From Yoonia litorea (GTDB lineage Bacteria; Pseudomonadota; Alphaproteobacteria; Rhodobacterales; Rhodobacteraceae), in assembly GCF_900114675.1 (NCBI RefSeq), contig NZ_FOZM01000001.1, forward strand, positions 868,001 through 932,000: a DNA stretch of 64,000 bases. Direction: 5' to 3'. Below are positions 26,365-36,064 of the stretch, one piece after another. The position numbers and the translations under genes are program-made. The notes beneath the pieces are model-generated. The model made no database searches. It saw nothing but the letters and a program-made list of their open reading frames with translations, and was not told the DNA's origin. How positions within the stretch are numbered: the first letter of the stretch is position 1; each line of letters begins with the position of its first letter.

Positions 26365-27771
26365 TTAGCAGCTGTAGTACAGCTTGTATTCCATTGGGTG
26401 AGGTGTGTGCTCGTAGGCGTAAACCTCTTCCCACTTCAGTTCCATGTAGCCTTCAAGCTGGTCTTTGGTGAAGACGTCGCCGGCCAGCAGGAACTCGTGA
26501 TCGGCTTCCAACGCTTCCAGCGCTTCGCGCAGCGAACCACAGACTGTTGGGATCGATGCCAGCTCTTCTGGTGGCAGATCGTAAAGGTCTTTGTCGGAGG
26601 ACGGACCTGGGTCGATCTTGTTCTTGATACCGTCAAGGCCAGCCATCAGCAGGGCTGCAAAGCAGAGGTATGGGTTTGCTGCCGGATCTGGGAAGCGCGC
26701 TTCAACACGCTTGGCCTTCGGGCTTTCGGCCCAAGGAATACGGACACAACCCGAACGGTTACGCGCAGAATAAGCGCGCAGAACAGGGGCTTCGAAGCCA
26801 GGGATCAGACGCTTGTAGCTGTTTGTCGATGGGTTGGTGATCGCGTTCAGCGCTTTGGCGTGCTTCAGGATACCACCGATGAAGTAGAGCGCTTCCTGAG
26901 ACAGATCAGCGTATTTGTCACCTGCAAAGAGCGGCTTGCCGTCTTTCCAGATCGACATGTTCACGTGCATACCTGTGCCGTTATCGCCTGCGATCGGCTT
27001 TGGCATGAAGGTTGCCGACTTGCCGTAGGCCTGTGCCACGTTGTGGATAACGTACTTGTACTTCTGCAGCTCGTCTGCCTGATGTGTCAGTGATCCAAAG
27101 ATCAGACCAAGCTCGTGCTGGCAGGAGGCAACCTCGTGGTGGTGCTTGTCGACCTTCATGCCCATCCGCTTCATGGTGGACAGCATTTCGGAGCGCATTT
27201 CCTGACCGTCGTCGATCGGGTTGACTGGGAAGTAACCACCTTTGACGCCCGGACGATGGCCTGTGTTGCCCATTTCGTATTCGGTGTCTGTGTTCCATGC
27301 GCCGTCGATGGCGTCGACTTCGTAGGACACCTTGTTCATCGAAATGTTGAAGCGCACATCATCAAAGACGAAGAATTCAGCTTCAGGGCCGAAATAGGCC
27401 GCATCACCGATACCGGAAGACTTCAGATACTCTTCGGCTTTGACGGCGGTTGAACGTGGGTCACGCTCGTAGGCTTCCATCGTGTCAGGTTCGACGATGT
27501 TACAGTTAATGCAAACTGTCTTTTCTGCGTAGAAGGGGTCGACATAAGCGGTCGATGCCTGTGGCATCAGCTTCATGTCGGACTGGTCGATGGACTTCCA
27601 GCCGGCGATAGAGGAACCGTCAAACATGAAGCCTTCTTCAAGGAAGTCTTCATCCACCAGATCGGCGACCACTGTCACGTGCTGCAGCTTGCCGCGTGGG
27701 TCAGTGAAGCGGATGTCGACGTAGTCGGCTTCCTCGTCCTTGATCAGTTTCAGAACGTCTTTGTTGTCCAT
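26365..27771 (-). CDS. glnA: Glutamine synthetase type I
   Basis: Makes glutamine from glutamate and ammonia; central enzyme of nitrogen assimilation. 468 residues, dodecameric GSI-beta type. Recognised by [12 protein letters not shown], the ATP-binding [16 protein letters not shown], and the adenylylation site LYDLPPEE, whose Tyr is present, so GlnE-type control is expected. Starts 79 bp after glnB and forms the usual glnBA operon. Confidence 0.98.
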   Translation of the reverse strand: MDNKDVLKLIKDEEADYVDIRFTDPRGKLQHVTVVADLVDEDFLEEGFMFDGSSIAGWKSIDQSDMKLMPQASTAYVDPFYAEKTVCINCNIVEPDTMEAYERDPRSTAVKAEEYLKSSGIGDAAYFGPEAEFFVFDDVRFNISMNKVSYEVDAIDGAWNTDTEYEMGNTGHRPGVKGGYFPVNPIDDGQEMRSEMLSTMKRMGMKVDKHHHEVASCQHELGLIFGSLTHQADELQKYKYVIHNVAQAYGKSATFMPKPIAGDNGTGMHVNMSIWKDGKPLFAGDKYADLSQEALYFIGGILKHAKALNAITNPSTNSYKRLIPGFEAPVLRAYSARNRSGCVRIPWAESPKAKRVEARFPDPAANPYLCFAALLMAGLDGIKNKIDPGPSSDKDLYDLPPEELASIPTVCGSLREALEALEADHEFLLAGDVFTKDQLEGYMELKWEEVYAYEHTPHPMEYKLYYSC

Positions 27772-27849
27772 CAGGTATTACCTTTCTGTCCGTGGGTTTG
27801 TTTCGCCCGCTGCACATCGGCTGTGCCGCAGGATGTTGGTTGAATTTGT

Positions 27850-28227
<378 letters not shown>

Positions 28228-28361
28228 TCATTTCTCTTGCGAAGGAACAATTCGTGGCGGATTTTCAGCATGGAGGGTCAGATGGAAACGAAGGGTGTTG
28301 CCTAATTTTTGTGCAATCTGCCCGCTGATAGTGCGGTTTGGAAAGTGGAGTTGCTGAAAAG

Positions 28362-29924
28362 ATGACTGAATTGCTGACGTCTGCCCAAATGCGCGCCATT
28401 GAAGCCGATGCAATCGCCACAGGTCATGTCAGTGGTTTGGAAATGATGGAAGCCGCAGGAAGTGGTGTTGTCGCGGCCATTTTGGCGTGGCGCGATGGCC
28501 GAGACGGTCCGCTGTCGCTTCATGGCAAGCTGCCTCGGTTTTTCGGGCAAACTGTGGAAACGGGTGCATCGGCGGTCGTGCTTTGCGGCCCTGGCAATAA
28601 CGGCGGCGACGGCTTTGTGATCGGCAGACTGTTGCACCGCGCGGGCTGGGCAGTTGAGGTGTTCTTGCTTGGCGATCCTGAGGCCCTGCGGGGCGATGCC
28701 CGCACCAATTATGAGCACTGGCTGGAAATTGGTGACGTCAGACCACTTTCGGACTGCACATCAGACCGCTGGATTAAGCAGACTTTGGTCGTTGATGCGC
28801 TTTTCGGCACCGGCCTGACCCGTCATCTGCCAGACGTGGTCGAAAACGTCCTTATGGCCACGGCCAACTGTCCGCGCGTGGCCGTGGATGTTCCAAGCGG
28901 TCTCTGCGCTGACCGTGGTGTGGTGTTGAGCGAAAGAAGTCTGCCAGCGGCCCATCTGACAGTCACCTTCCACCGCCCGAAGTTGGGGCATCTTCTTGCC
29001 GATGGGCCGACCCAATGCGGCGCCTTGGCGGTGGCCGACATTGGCCTTGCCGCGCGAGGCATTGCGCCGTTCAAGCATGATCAGGTGGTCAGCGAAGCTG
29101 TGCCATCTGACCTGCGAAAGCAACAAGGTCACAAGTATAGTCACGGCCATGCCCTGGTCTTGTCTGGTGGCGTCGGACGCGGGGGTGCTGCGAGGCTGGC
29201 CGCAAGGGCGGCCTTGCGGGTCGGGGCAGGGGCCGTCACGATCGGATGTCCGCCAGCCGCCATGATCGAGAATGCGGCACAACTAAATGCCATCATGCTG
29301 CAGGCTGTGGGCGATGTCGGCGCTCTGGATGCGATCCTTGACGATAGTCGGATCAATGCACTTTGTGTGGGTCCCGGTTTTGGATTGTCAGAAGATCGCG
29401 CTGACAAGCTGCACGCTTTGCTGAAAAGCGGACGTGCAGCAGTCATCGACGCGGACGCTCTGACACTGCTTTCCAAGGATGCCGATTTACGCGGGGCACT
29501 GCATGGCAAATGTGTCCTGACGCCACATGCAGGGGAATTTGCGCGGCTCTTTCCCGATTTGGCCGATGCAATGGACAGCACACCGGACCGAAACAAAACG
29601 GAAATCGTGCGTATGGCGGCGGCGGATGTGGGGTGCGTTGTCGTGTTCAAAGGCGCAGATACAGTCATCGCTGACCCAACTGGCACGTGCTGTGTCAACG
29701 CATCAGCCTATCATCGGGCAGCGCCCTGGTTGGCGACTGCCGGTTCCGGCGATGTGCTGGCGGGGTTGATCGCAGGGTTGATGGCCCGCGGCGTGACCCC
29801 ATGGGACGCCGCGCAAACCGGCGCATGGCTGCACACCGAATCCGCAGTTTCATTCGGTCCCGGCCTCATTGCCGAGGACCTGCCAGAAGAACTGCCGAAC
29901 GTCCTGCAAAACATCGCTTCTTGA
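28362..29924 (+). CDS. nnrDE: Bifunctional NAD(P)HX epimerase/dehydratase
   Basis: Repairs hydrated NADH and NADPH. Residues 1-210 form the YjeF-N epimerase (GPGNNGGDGFVIGRLL; DALFGTGLTR; DVPSGLCAD), and 230-520 the ADP-dependent dehydratase with ribokinase fold (VLTPHAGEF; VFKGADTVIADP; ATAGSGDVLAGLIAGLMARG). The ATG at 28362 is preferred over a TTG at 28338. 520 residues in all, as in Escherichia coli. Divergent from glnB. Confidence 0.93.
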   Translation: MTELLTSAQMRAIEADAIATGHVSGLEMMEAAGSGVVAAILAWRDGRDGPLSLHGKLPRFFGQTVETGASAVVLCGPGNNGGDGFVIGRLLHRAGWAVEVFLLGDPEALRGDARTNYEHWLEIGDVRPLSDCTSDRWIKQTLVVDALFGTGLTRHLPDVVENVLMATANCPRVAVDVPSGLCADRGVVLSERSLPAAHLTVTFHRPKLGHLLADGPTQCGALAVADIGLAARGIAPFKHDQVVSEAVPSDLRKQQGHKYSHGHALVLSGGVGRGGAARLAARAALRVGAGAVTIGCPPAAMIENAAQLNAIMLQAVGDVGALDAILDDSRINALCVGPGFGLSEDRADKLHALLKSGRAAVIDADALTLLSKDADLRGALHGKCVLTPHAGEFARLFPDLADAMDSTPDRNKTEIVRMAAADVGCVVVFKGADTVIADPTGTCCVNASAYHRAAPWLATAGSGDVLAGLIAGLMARGVTPWDAAQTGAWLHTESAVSFGPGLIAEDLPEELPNVLQNIAS

Positions 29925-29978
29925 CGCGATTTTCCTCTCGCATCCCGCTTTGACCTTTGCTAGACACCGCGCAACTCT

Positions 29979-30006
29979 GGGGCAGGCCCAAAAACCTGCC
30001 CCTTTT
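29979..30006 (+). terminator. Terminator after the NAD(P)HX repair gene
   Basis: 8 bp stem GGGGCAGG / CCTGCCCC with an 8-base loop and TTTT, ending 6 bp before tRNA-Leu. A tRNA promoter must lie upstream of or within it; TTGACC at 29950 is a possible -35. Confidence 0.82.
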
Positions 30007-30012
30007 GATCAT

Positions 30013-30097
30013 GCGGGTGTGGCGAAATTGGTAGACGCACCAGATTTAGGTTCTGGCGCCGCAAGGCGTGGGGGTTCAAGTCCCTCCACCCGCACCA
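30013..30097 (+). tRNA. tRNA-Leu (anticodon TAG)
   Basis: 85 nt with encoded CCA. The acceptor stem pairs GCGGGTG with CACCCGC, the anticodon stem-loop is CCAGA-TTTAGGT-TCTGG with anticodon TAG at 30047-30049, there is a long variable arm (class II) and the GGTTCAAGTCC T-arm. Reads CUA and related leucine codons. It sits 22 bp before tig. Confidence 0.97.
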
Positions 30098-30119
30098 TAG
30101 TTGAAAAGAAGGACAGCAC

Positions 30120-31451
30120 ATGCAGGTCACCGAGACCCTGAACGAAGGCCTCAAGCGCGAATACGCGATCACAGTGACGGCCGCCGAACTGGATGCAAAG
30201 GTTGAGGAAAAGCTGAAAGAAGCGCAGCCCACAATCGAAATGAAGGGTTTCCGCAAGGGCAAAGTGCCAATGGCACTGCTCCGCAAGCAGTTTGGCCAGC
30301 GTCTGCTTGGTGAATCGATGCAGGAAGCCATCGACGGCGCGCTGACTTCACACCTTGAGGAAACCGGTGATCGGCCTGCGGCACAGCCACAGATGAAGAT
30401 GACCAACGAGGACTGGAAAGAAGGCGACGACGTCAACGTCGAGGTCTCTTACGAGAAGCTGCCAGAGATCGAGGAAGTCGATTTCTCCAAGATCAAGCTT
30501 GAGCGCATGGTCGTGAAGGCCGACGACGAGGCTGTCAAGGAAGCGCTCGACAATCTGGCTGAAAGCCCACAGGCGGTCACTTACGAACCAAAGAAAACCC
30601 AAGCCAAAGATGGCGATCAGGTCGTGATGGATTTCGTCGGCAAGATCGACGGCGAAGCCTTTGAAGGCGGATCGGCCGAGGATTACCCGCTGGTGCTGGG
30701 GTCCAACTCTTTCATCCCCGGTTTCGAAGACGGTCTGCTGAAGGTCAAAGCCGGTCAGGAAAAAGACGTCGAGGTCACTTTCCCTGAGGATTATCAGGCG
30801 GAGAACCTCGCCGGAAAAACAGCTGTCTTTACCTGCACCATCAAAGAAGTGAAGGGTCCGAAGAAGCCAAAGATCGACGACGAGCTGGCGACGAAGTTCG
30901 GTGCCGAAGACCTTGATGCGCTGAAGGCACAAATCACAGATCGTCTTGAGGCAGAATACACCGGCGCATCGCGTGCCGTTGCCAAGCGTGCCCTGTTGGA
31001 TGCGCTGGACAAGAAGGTGAAGTTCGATCTGCCTCAGTCGCTTGTCGACGCCGAGGCCGGTCAGATCGCCCACCAACTGTGGCATGAGGAAAACCCTGAT
31101 GTGCAGGGCCACGATCACGAAAAGATCGAGCCAACCAAAGAGCACATCAAGCTGGCCGAGCGTCGTGTGAAGCTGGGTCTGCTGTTGGCAGACATCGGCC
31201 AGAAGGCCGACGTAAAAGTCACCGATCAGGAAATGACGCAAGCCATCATGAATCAGGCGCGTCAGTATCCGGGTCAGGAACGCCAGTTCTTTGAATTCGT
31301 GCAGCAGAACGCACAGTTCCGTCAGCAGCTTCAAGCGCCACTTTTCGAAGATAAGGTTGTCGATCACATCTTCGAGCAAGCCTCTGTGAAGGAAAAAGAG
31401 GTCAGCAAGGACGATCTGCAAAAGGCCGTTGAGAAACTCGAAGAAGAATAA
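30120..31451 (+). CDS. tig: Trigger factor
   Basis: Ribosome-bound chaperone and prolyl isomerase. 443 residues: ribosome-binding N-domain (GFRKGKVP, residues 42-49, is the docking signature), FKBP-type isomerase around 150-240 ([20 protein letters not shown]), then the helical C-domain. The C-terminus is rich in E and K. GAAGGA precedes the ATG. A strong terminator follows; no clp genes are adjacent. Confidence 0.97.
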   Translation: MQVTETLNEGLKREYAITVTAAELDAKVEEKLKEAQPTIEMKGFRKGKVPMALLRKQFGQRLLGESMQEAIDGALTSHLEETGDRPAAQPQMKMTNEDWKEGDDVNVEVSYEKLPEIEEVDFSKIKLERMVVKADDEAVKEALDNLAESPQAVTYEPKKTQAKDGDQVVMDFVGKIDGEAFEGGSAEDYPLVLGSNSFIPGFEDGLLKVKAGQEKDVEVTFPEDYQAENLAGKTAVFTCTIKEVKGPKKPKIDDELATKFGAEDLDALKAQITDRLEAEYTGASRAVAKRALLDALDKKVKFDLPQSLVDAEAGQIAHQLWHEENPDVQGHDHEKIEPTKEHIKLAERRVKLGLLLADIGQKADVKVTDQEMTQAIMNQARQYPGQERQFFEFVQQNAQFRQQLQAPLFEDKVVDHIFEQASVKEKEVSKDDLQKAVEKLEEE

Positions 31452-31480
31452 GACGACCTCGGTCTACGAAATGAGAATTG

Positions 31481-31509
31481 AAAAAGGCGCCCTTTGCGGC
31501 GCCTTTTTT
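31481..31509 (+). terminator. Terminator after tig
   Basis: AAAAGGCGCC / GGCGCCTTTT stem, 6-base loop, T6 tail, 30 bp after the tig stop. Confidence 0.93.
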
Positions 31510-31619
31510 GCTGCTGGCGCGCGGGTTGCGCCGAAATCACCGCGAATTCGTCACAGTTTGCCCATCCTGTTTTTGGGATTGCCTGCTAAGCTTCCGACAC
31601 GACAGTGAAGGAAAACGAT

Positions 31620-32099
31620 ATGTTCAAATCCATTTTGGTCGCGATCGCGGCTTTATTCGCAATGACCACTGCGGCGGTTGCCTGCCCTGATTTCAACCTT
31701 TCGCCGCAAGCGGCCTATCAGGCAAGTGGTCAGCAGCTTTATCAAAAGCGCGGGTTCGATGTCGTTGCCGGTGGCAACCATTACATCTGGGATTGCCCCA
31801 GCATCCGCCCCGGCACTGACACGGGGGCAGGGTATTTTCCTGCGGCACCTGATTTTTCGTTCCAGCTCTCTGGCATGTCACGCTACCAACTCGTCTTGAG
31901 CGTGGTCAGCGAATGTGACGCTGCGCTTTTGATCAATACAGCTTCCGCCAACTGGTATTATGACGATGATGACAACGGCAATCTTGACCCGCGGATCGTG
32001 CTGACGCGGCCGATTGACGGGCGCATTGATATCTGGATTGGCACATATGATCGCGACTTCTGCAATGCGCAGCTACAGTTGGAAACTTTCGACCGCTGA
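31620..32099 (+). CDS. Secreted protein of unknown function
   Basis: A 159-residue exported protein. The ATG at 31620 follows GAAGGAAAA and starts a signal peptide (MFKSILVAIAALFAMTTAAVA) cut before CPDFNLSP. The mature part has several cysteines (CPDF, WDCPS, SECDA, DFCNAQ) and an acidic YYDDDDNGNLDPR stretch that looks like a calcium or carbohydrate site in a beta-sandwich. It resembles C-terminal domains of some bacterial pre-peptidases only loosely; no function is claimed. Stands alone between two terminators. Confidence 0.75.
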   Translation: MFKSILVAIAALFAMTTAAVACPDFNLSPQAAYQASGQQLYQKRGFDVVAGGNHYIWDCPSIRPGTDTGAGYFPAAPDFSFQLSGMSRYQLVLSVVSECDAALLINTASANWYYDDDDNGNLDPRIVLTRPIDGRIDIWIGTYDRDFCNAQLQLETFDR

Positions 32100-32140
32100 C
32101 GCATTTGGCACACGCCTTCGAGGCTAATGACAAGCTCTGA

Positions 32141-32169
32141 TGACCCGCCGGCGGATGTTTGGCGGGTCA
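32141..32169 (+). terminator. Stem-loop after the secreted protein gene
   Basis: 9 bp stem TGACCCGCC / GGCGGGTCA with an 11-base loop followed by TTCATTT; a plausible terminator. Confidence 0.6.
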
Positions 32170-32276
32170 TTCATTTGGTGCCACATCACGCAAAACCAAC
32201 GTGGATTATTCAGCCACTTCACTGGTGTCAGGTATCAGTGTGCCTGTGTCGAGAAAGCTCTGCCCTTGGCGTGCAA

Positions 32277-32855
32277 TTAGCCTGCGGCCATCGTCAGTTC
32301 CGTCAGGCTGACGCCTACTGTCAGGGCACCAACAGCCTGTCCTGTCGTGGGATCAGTGATGGTGACCGAAATCTGGCCCTGCACCTCTTGCGTGGATGCG
32401 TCCAATTCTACATCGCCCAGGTGGGTTGCATCAGGGCCGATAGGATAAGTTTGGGTGAATTTCGCCTCATCCCCTTGCCAGTAGTCCGACGTTGGTTCGG
32501 AGGCGGCAACGTTCAGCCCCTTGGCATCCATCACGAAGGCTTCGGTCATGACGCCGCCCGAGGCGGAAACCCGTTCGCGTAGAAATGCAGCAGCAGGATT
32601 GTCGATGACAGCCGTGATAATCGGGGCGTCATCCATGCCTGCATAGGCGCGCCACGTTTCGTCAAGCGTATCGATTTCAGCCTGATCATATCCGGCTGTG
32701 ACCGCGTTCTGATCCTTTATGGCTGAAACAAGCACCGGATCGTTCATCCAGGCCCGCATCTCGGTTTCCAGGTAGTCCTGCATTGCTGCGTTGAAATCAT
32801 CTGCATGGGCTGTCCCTGCAAAGAAAGCCAACGCAGCAGCCATAATATGTTTCAT
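32277..32855 (-). CDS. Periplasmic PDC/Cache-like sensor domain protein
   Basis: A 192-residue exported protein with a signal peptide (MKHIMAAALAFFAGTAHA) and one globular domain. DYWQGDEAKFTQTYPIG, FVMDAKGLNVAAS and the closing VGALTVGVSLTEL follow the PDC/Cache pattern of periplasmic ligand-binding domains in chemoreceptors and kinases. It has no membrane anchor or output domain, so it may be a free binding protein. GGAGG five bases before the ATG at 32855 fixes the start. Family call moderate. Confidence 0.62.
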   Translation of the reverse strand: MKHIMAAALAFFAGTAHADDFNAAMQDYLETEMRAWMNDPVLVSAIKDQNAVTAGYDQAEIDTLDETWRAYAGMDDAPIITAVIDNPAAAFLRERVSASGGVMTEAFVMDAKGLNVAASEPTSDYWQGDEAKFTQTYPIGPDATHLGDVELDASTQEVQGQISVTITDPTTGQAVGALTVGVSLTELTMAAG

Positions 32856-32922
32856 CGTCACCTCCGTTCATTGTGAGGAGACGTTTGAATGAGTATTCCT
32901 AAGAATTATTGAAGCAACAAAG

Positions 32923-32952
32923 AAAAAAGGCCGCCAGAAACGGCGGCCTTTT
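32923..32952 (-). terminator. Terminator of the rpsF-rpsR-rplI operon
   Basis: GGCCGCC / GGCGGCC stem with 6-base loop and T6 on the minus strand, 25 bp after rplI; TTTT on the plus side as well. Confidence 0.9.
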
Positions 32953-32977
32953 CGGAATTTGTGAGGTGACGCGACGC

Positions 32978-33607
32978 TTAGTTGTCGTCGCTTTTGTCCT
33001 CTTCCTCTGTTTCGACGCCGGCAGTTTCAGCCAACTCTTCGTCATCGGATGCAGCGGCACCGATGTCATCGAAGAGTTCCTGAATTTCAAATTCAGCAGC
33101 GGCTTCTTCTTCGGCGGCCAGTTCAGCGATGGACTTGCCTGCTTCCTGCAGCTCGGCCTCTTCAGCGGAACGGGCAACGTTCAGCGTGATTGTGGCTTCG
33201 ACTTCGGGGTGCAGGATGACATCGACTTCATGCAGACCGAGTTCTTTGATGGCGCCCTTCAGCACCACCTGCTTTTTGTCGACCGAGAAACCGGCTTCGG
33301 TAGCAGCATCGGCTGCGTCACGTGTTGTGACGGACCCGTAAAGCGCACCACCGTCGGAGGCGGAACGGATCACGATGAACTTCTGACCGTCCAGCTTTTC
33401 GGCCAGTGCCTGTGCTTCTTTCTTGGTTTCGAGGTTGCGCGCTTCCATCTGGGCTTTTTCAGCCTCAAAGCGAGCGAGGTTGGCTTCGTTGGCGCGCAGT
33501 GCCTTGCCTTGTGGCAGCAGGTAGTTGCGTGCATAGCCTTCCTTTACGGAGACGACTTCACCCATCTGGCCCAGCTTTGCGACGCGCTCAAGGAGAATGA
33601 TATCCAT
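32978..33607 (-). CDS. rplI: Ribosomal protein bL9 with acidic tail
   Basis: Large-subunit protein L9, opening [36 protein letters not shown]. It has 209 residues against about 149 in Escherichia coli; the extra 55 or so at the C-terminus are strongly acidic ([20 protein letters not shown] and EETEEEDKS type repeats of E and D). Such tails occur in alphaproteobacterial L9. Last gene of the rpsF-rpsR-rplI operon, 12 bp after rpsR. Confidence 0.96.
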   Translation of the reverse strand: MDIILLERVAKLGQMGEVVSVKEGYARNYLLPQGKALRANEANLARFEAEKAQMEARNLETKKEAQALAEKLDGQKFIVIRSASDGGALYGSVTTRDAADAATEAGFSVDKKQVVLKGAIKELGLHEVDVILHPEVEATITLNVARSAEEAELQEAGKSIAELAAEEEAAAEFEIQELFDDIGAAASDDEELAETAGVETEEEDKSDDN

Positions 33608-33619
33608 GGGATGTTATCC

Positions 33620-33847
33620 TTATTTTACGGCGTAAGGCAGCAGTGCCAGGAAACGCGCGCGCTTGATCGCACGGGCGAGGGCACGCTGGTTCTTTGCGCC
33701 AACAGCGGTGATACGGGCAGGCACGATCTTGCCACGCTCTGAGATGTAGCGCTGCAGTGTGCGGGTGTCTTTGTAGTCGATCTTAGGGGCGTTTTCGCCT
33801 TCAAACGGATCGGACTTACGACGGCGGAAAAATGGTTTGGTTGCCAT
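33620..33847 (-). CDS. rpsR: Ribosomal protein bS18
   Basis: Small-subunit protein S18, 75 residues, basic, with [19 protein letters not shown] and the end [15 protein letters not shown]. It pairs with S6, encoded 27 bp upstream, on the 30S platform. Normal length and order for the operon. Confidence 0.97.
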   Translation of the reverse strand: MATKPFFRRRKSDPFEGENAPKIDYKDTRTLQRYISERGKIVPARITAVGAKNQRALARAIKRARFLALLPYAVK

Positions 33848-33874
33848 GATGTCTATTCCTTATCTGATCAACAA

Positions 33875-34228
33875 TTAGCGGCGCTCGCGGCGGTCGCCAC
33901 GTTCTTCGCGCTTTTGCATCTGCACCGATGGGCCTTCTTCGTGCTCGTCGACCTTGATGGTCAGAACACGCATGACGTCGTCATGCAGGCGCATCAGACG
34001 TTCCATTTCCTGCACAGCAGGGGCAGGGGCGTCGGTGCGCAGCAGGGCGTAGTGGCCCTTGCGGTTCTTGTTGATCTTGTAGGCCATTGTCTTCACGCCC
34101 CAATACTCGTTCGAGACGAGCTTGCCGCCGTTGTCGGCGAGGACGGTTCCGAAATGTTCGATAAGGCCTTCAGCTTGCGTGTTGGACAGATCCTGACGCG
34201 CAATCATGACATGCTCATAAAGCGGCAT
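33875..34228 (-). CDS. rpsF: Ribosomal protein bS6
   Basis: Small-subunit protein S6, 117 residues. MPLYEHVMIARQDLSNTQ is the standard start (34228); an upstream in-frame Met adds 22 unmatched residues. VSNEYWGVKTMAYKINKNRKGHY is the family core. The C-terminal tail is charged (QKREERGDRRERR). First gene of the operon; the promoter candidate lies about 110 bp upstream, leaving a leader long enough for the S6:S18 autoregulatory structure known in other bacteria, which I did not resolve. Confidence 0.96.
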   Translation of the reverse strand: MPLYEHVMIARQDLSNTQAEGLIEHFGTVLADNGGKLVSNEYWGVKTMAYKINKNRKGHYALLRTDAPAPAVQEMERLMRLHDDVMRVLTIKVDEHEEGPSVQMQKREERGDRRERR

Positions 34229-34337
34229 GCTAACTCCAGTTCTATATCGGCGCATTTCAAAGGAGGGGCGGTTAACTTGCTGCGGCCCATCCACGAGAGT
34301 CTGCGCAGTTCATAACGTCTTGCAGCAAGGATGCGGC

Positions 34338-34365
34338 CTTATACAGAGTGCTGCTTAAGGTGCAA
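34338..34365 (-). promoter_or_regulatory. Candidate sigma-70 promoter for rpsF
   Basis: On the minus strand TTGCAC (34365-34360), a 16 bp spacer and TATAAG (34343-34338), about 110 bp before rpsF. Good match to consensus; not tested. Confidence 0.5.
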
Positions 34366-34485
34366 GACCTGTCAGTTCGGAAACAGTTTTTTTCGCGTTT
34401 GGGAAACGGTTCCGCAACCCTGCCCAGACCACGCCTCTTTCTCGCCCTCATTGGCTTTCAATCATGAGGTGAGAAACGGGAGAAT

Positions 34486-35118
34486 ATGATGTCCGATATC
34501 GATACCTTGGCCCTGTCCACCTACCGCCAAAACCTGCGCGGCACCAAATTGTCGGTGGATGCCAAAGACTGGGGCTATGTGATCCGTGCCGGACATACCG
34601 CGCCAATGGATGTTCTGATCGGGCAGATCCTCGCGTTTTTCTTTGGCGTCTGCTTTGTGACTGCTGGTCTTGGCCTTTTGCTGTTGCCGGGTCTTTTCGT
34701 TGCTGATGAGGCGGGGCCGATGCGTCTTGGTGCTGCTGGGCTCTTTGGTGCTGGGGCGGCTTACCTTTTGTGGTTTGCCAGCCGTGGTAGCCAAACGGAG
34801 GTCCACATCAATCTTGAAAGCCGTGAAATGACTGAAGTGATCGGCAACAGAGTTGGCAAACCGACACTTCTGGACCGTTTCGCCTTTGACGACATCGGTG
34901 GCGTCTTTGTCGAGGCCAGCGCCGGACGATCGCCTGCCCAGCTTGTGGTCGGTTATCGCGGCAGCATGGTGCTGGTCGCTGAAGGCACTGTCGAAGAACT
35001 CACGCCGCTTCGCGCGCAGCTTGCACGCGACTTGATGGGCCCTGTCGATATGACAAGACCGGTCGCAAGAATTGCCAAAAAATCGCGCCGGCCCAGTGCT
35101 GATAGCGCAGCCGCGTAG
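34486..35118 (+). CDS. Two-helix membrane protein of unknown function, copy 1
   Basis: A 210-residue protein with about 40 cytoplasmic residues, two membrane helices (about 43-68 and 80-97), then a beta-rich domain (EVHINLESREMTEVIGNRVGKPTLLDRFAFDDIGG in outline) resembling a PH-like fold. The neighbour at 35356 shares the layout and blocks such as YLLWFASRG/LLLWYATRG, EMTEVIGNRVG/EMREVVPNIVG and FAFDDIGGVFVE/MPFAEIDGVRLD, so the two are paralogues. Function unknown. Lies downstream of and divergent from rpsF. Confidence 0.72.
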   Translation: MMSDIDTLALSTYRQNLRGTKLSVDAKDWGYVIRAGHTAPMDVLIGQILAFFFGVCFVTAGLGLLLLPGLFVADEAGPMRLGAAGLFGAGAAYLLWFASRGSQTEVHINLESREMTEVIGNRVGKPTLLDRFAFDDIGGVFVEASAGRSPAQLVVGYRGSMVLVAEGTVEELTPLRAQLARDLMGPVDMTRPVARIAKKSRRPSADSAAA

Positions 35119-35221
35119 CGAAACCCGAATCTCGCAGCCGCTCAGTGCCCAGTTTTTTGGCCTGTTGCGGCTGATTGTACGCTCCACCTCAACAAACACG
35201 TGACAGCATGATCACTGGTTC

Positions 35222-35246
35222 CGGCCCCGCATCGTTTTCGGGGCCG
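35222..35246 (+). terminator. Stem-loop after copy 1
   Basis: 8 bp stem CGGCCCCG / CGGGGCCG with a 9-base loop; only two Ts follow, so a weak or factor-assisted terminator. Confidence 0.5.
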
Positions 35247-35355
35247 TTCACCTTGCGTTGCAGATCACGTCCTATTGTCAGCTTCATTGACGAGTGACCC
35301 GCCTTTTTTTCGGGTGATGTGTGTGAGTGTTTTTGTGATTGTGACGAGTGATTTT

Positions 35356-36000
35356 ATGAAGAAAAAGATCGGTCCCGCCACGTTTGGCGATGCCCAATTG
35401 AGCCGACCACCTCTGACTTTGGATGAACAAGAGTCGGGGTATATCCTGAATTCTCCTGGATTGTCGCGCGGGCGTTTCACAGCCACGCAAAGAGTGTGGG
35501 TGTTCGTGGCGGGGCTTCTTCTCGCTTCTGTATTTGTTGGTATGATGCCGGCGTTCACCGGTCGGACACCGGTGGTGAATGCGTTGCACCTTGGCTTTAT
35601 CGTTGCAGTTTTTGCGACGGCTCTGCTGCTTCTTTGGTATGCCACCCGCGGGAGGCGCGCCTACATTTACGTCGATCTTGATGATGATGAGATGCGTGAG
35701 GTCGTACCCAATATTGTTGGCGCGCCGACGGTCCTGAAGCGGATGCCATTCGCTGAAATTGATGGTGTGCGGCTTGATCACGGGGCCGAGGCAGACCTGG
35801 CGGCCCTGTATCTGCGACAGCAAGATGGTGAGTGGGAAGCCTTGGCGCAGTTTGAAGGAAGCCGACACCAACTATCGTTCCTGCGCGAACGGCTGGCGTG
35901 CGACGTGTTCCGCCCGCAGACACCAAGCGCAAGCCGTCCGGCCGCGAATGACAGATTGCAATCTATCGGAAATCGAACAGACTCTGTTCATCCGTGCTGA
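35356..36000 (+). CDS. Two-helix membrane protein of unknown function, copy 2
   Basis: Paralogue of the gene at 34486: a soluble N-terminus, two membrane helices (about residues 49-66 and 78-97) and a beta-rich C-terminal domain (YIYVDLDDDEMREVV). The ATG at 35356 (MKKKIGPATFGDAQLS) is preferred; an earlier in-frame start at 35275 adds a doubtful hydrophobic stretch over a small hairpin. The 237 bp between the two copies hold a stem-loop, so they may be separate units. Function unknown. Confidence 0.68.
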   Translation: MKKKIGPATFGDAQLSRPPLTLDEQESGYILNSPGLSRGRFTATQRVWVFVAGLLLASVFVGMMPAFTGRTPVVNALHLGFIVAVFATALLLLWYATRGRRAYIYVDLDDDEMREVVPNIVGAPTVLKRMPFAEIDGVRLDHGAEADLAALYLRQQDGEWEALAQFEGSRHQLSFLRERLACDVFRPQTPSASRPAANDRLQSIGNRTDSVHPC

Positions 36001-36064
36001 ATTGCGCGCGCTCTACAGGGGCTATCTAACAGAGACGCACATGTTACTCTGATGGAGACCCCCA

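Noticed and set aside
30348-31421. 357-codon minus-strand frame inside tig
   Set aside because: Antisense to trigger factor, low complexity in Leu/Phe/Asp, no recognisable motif.
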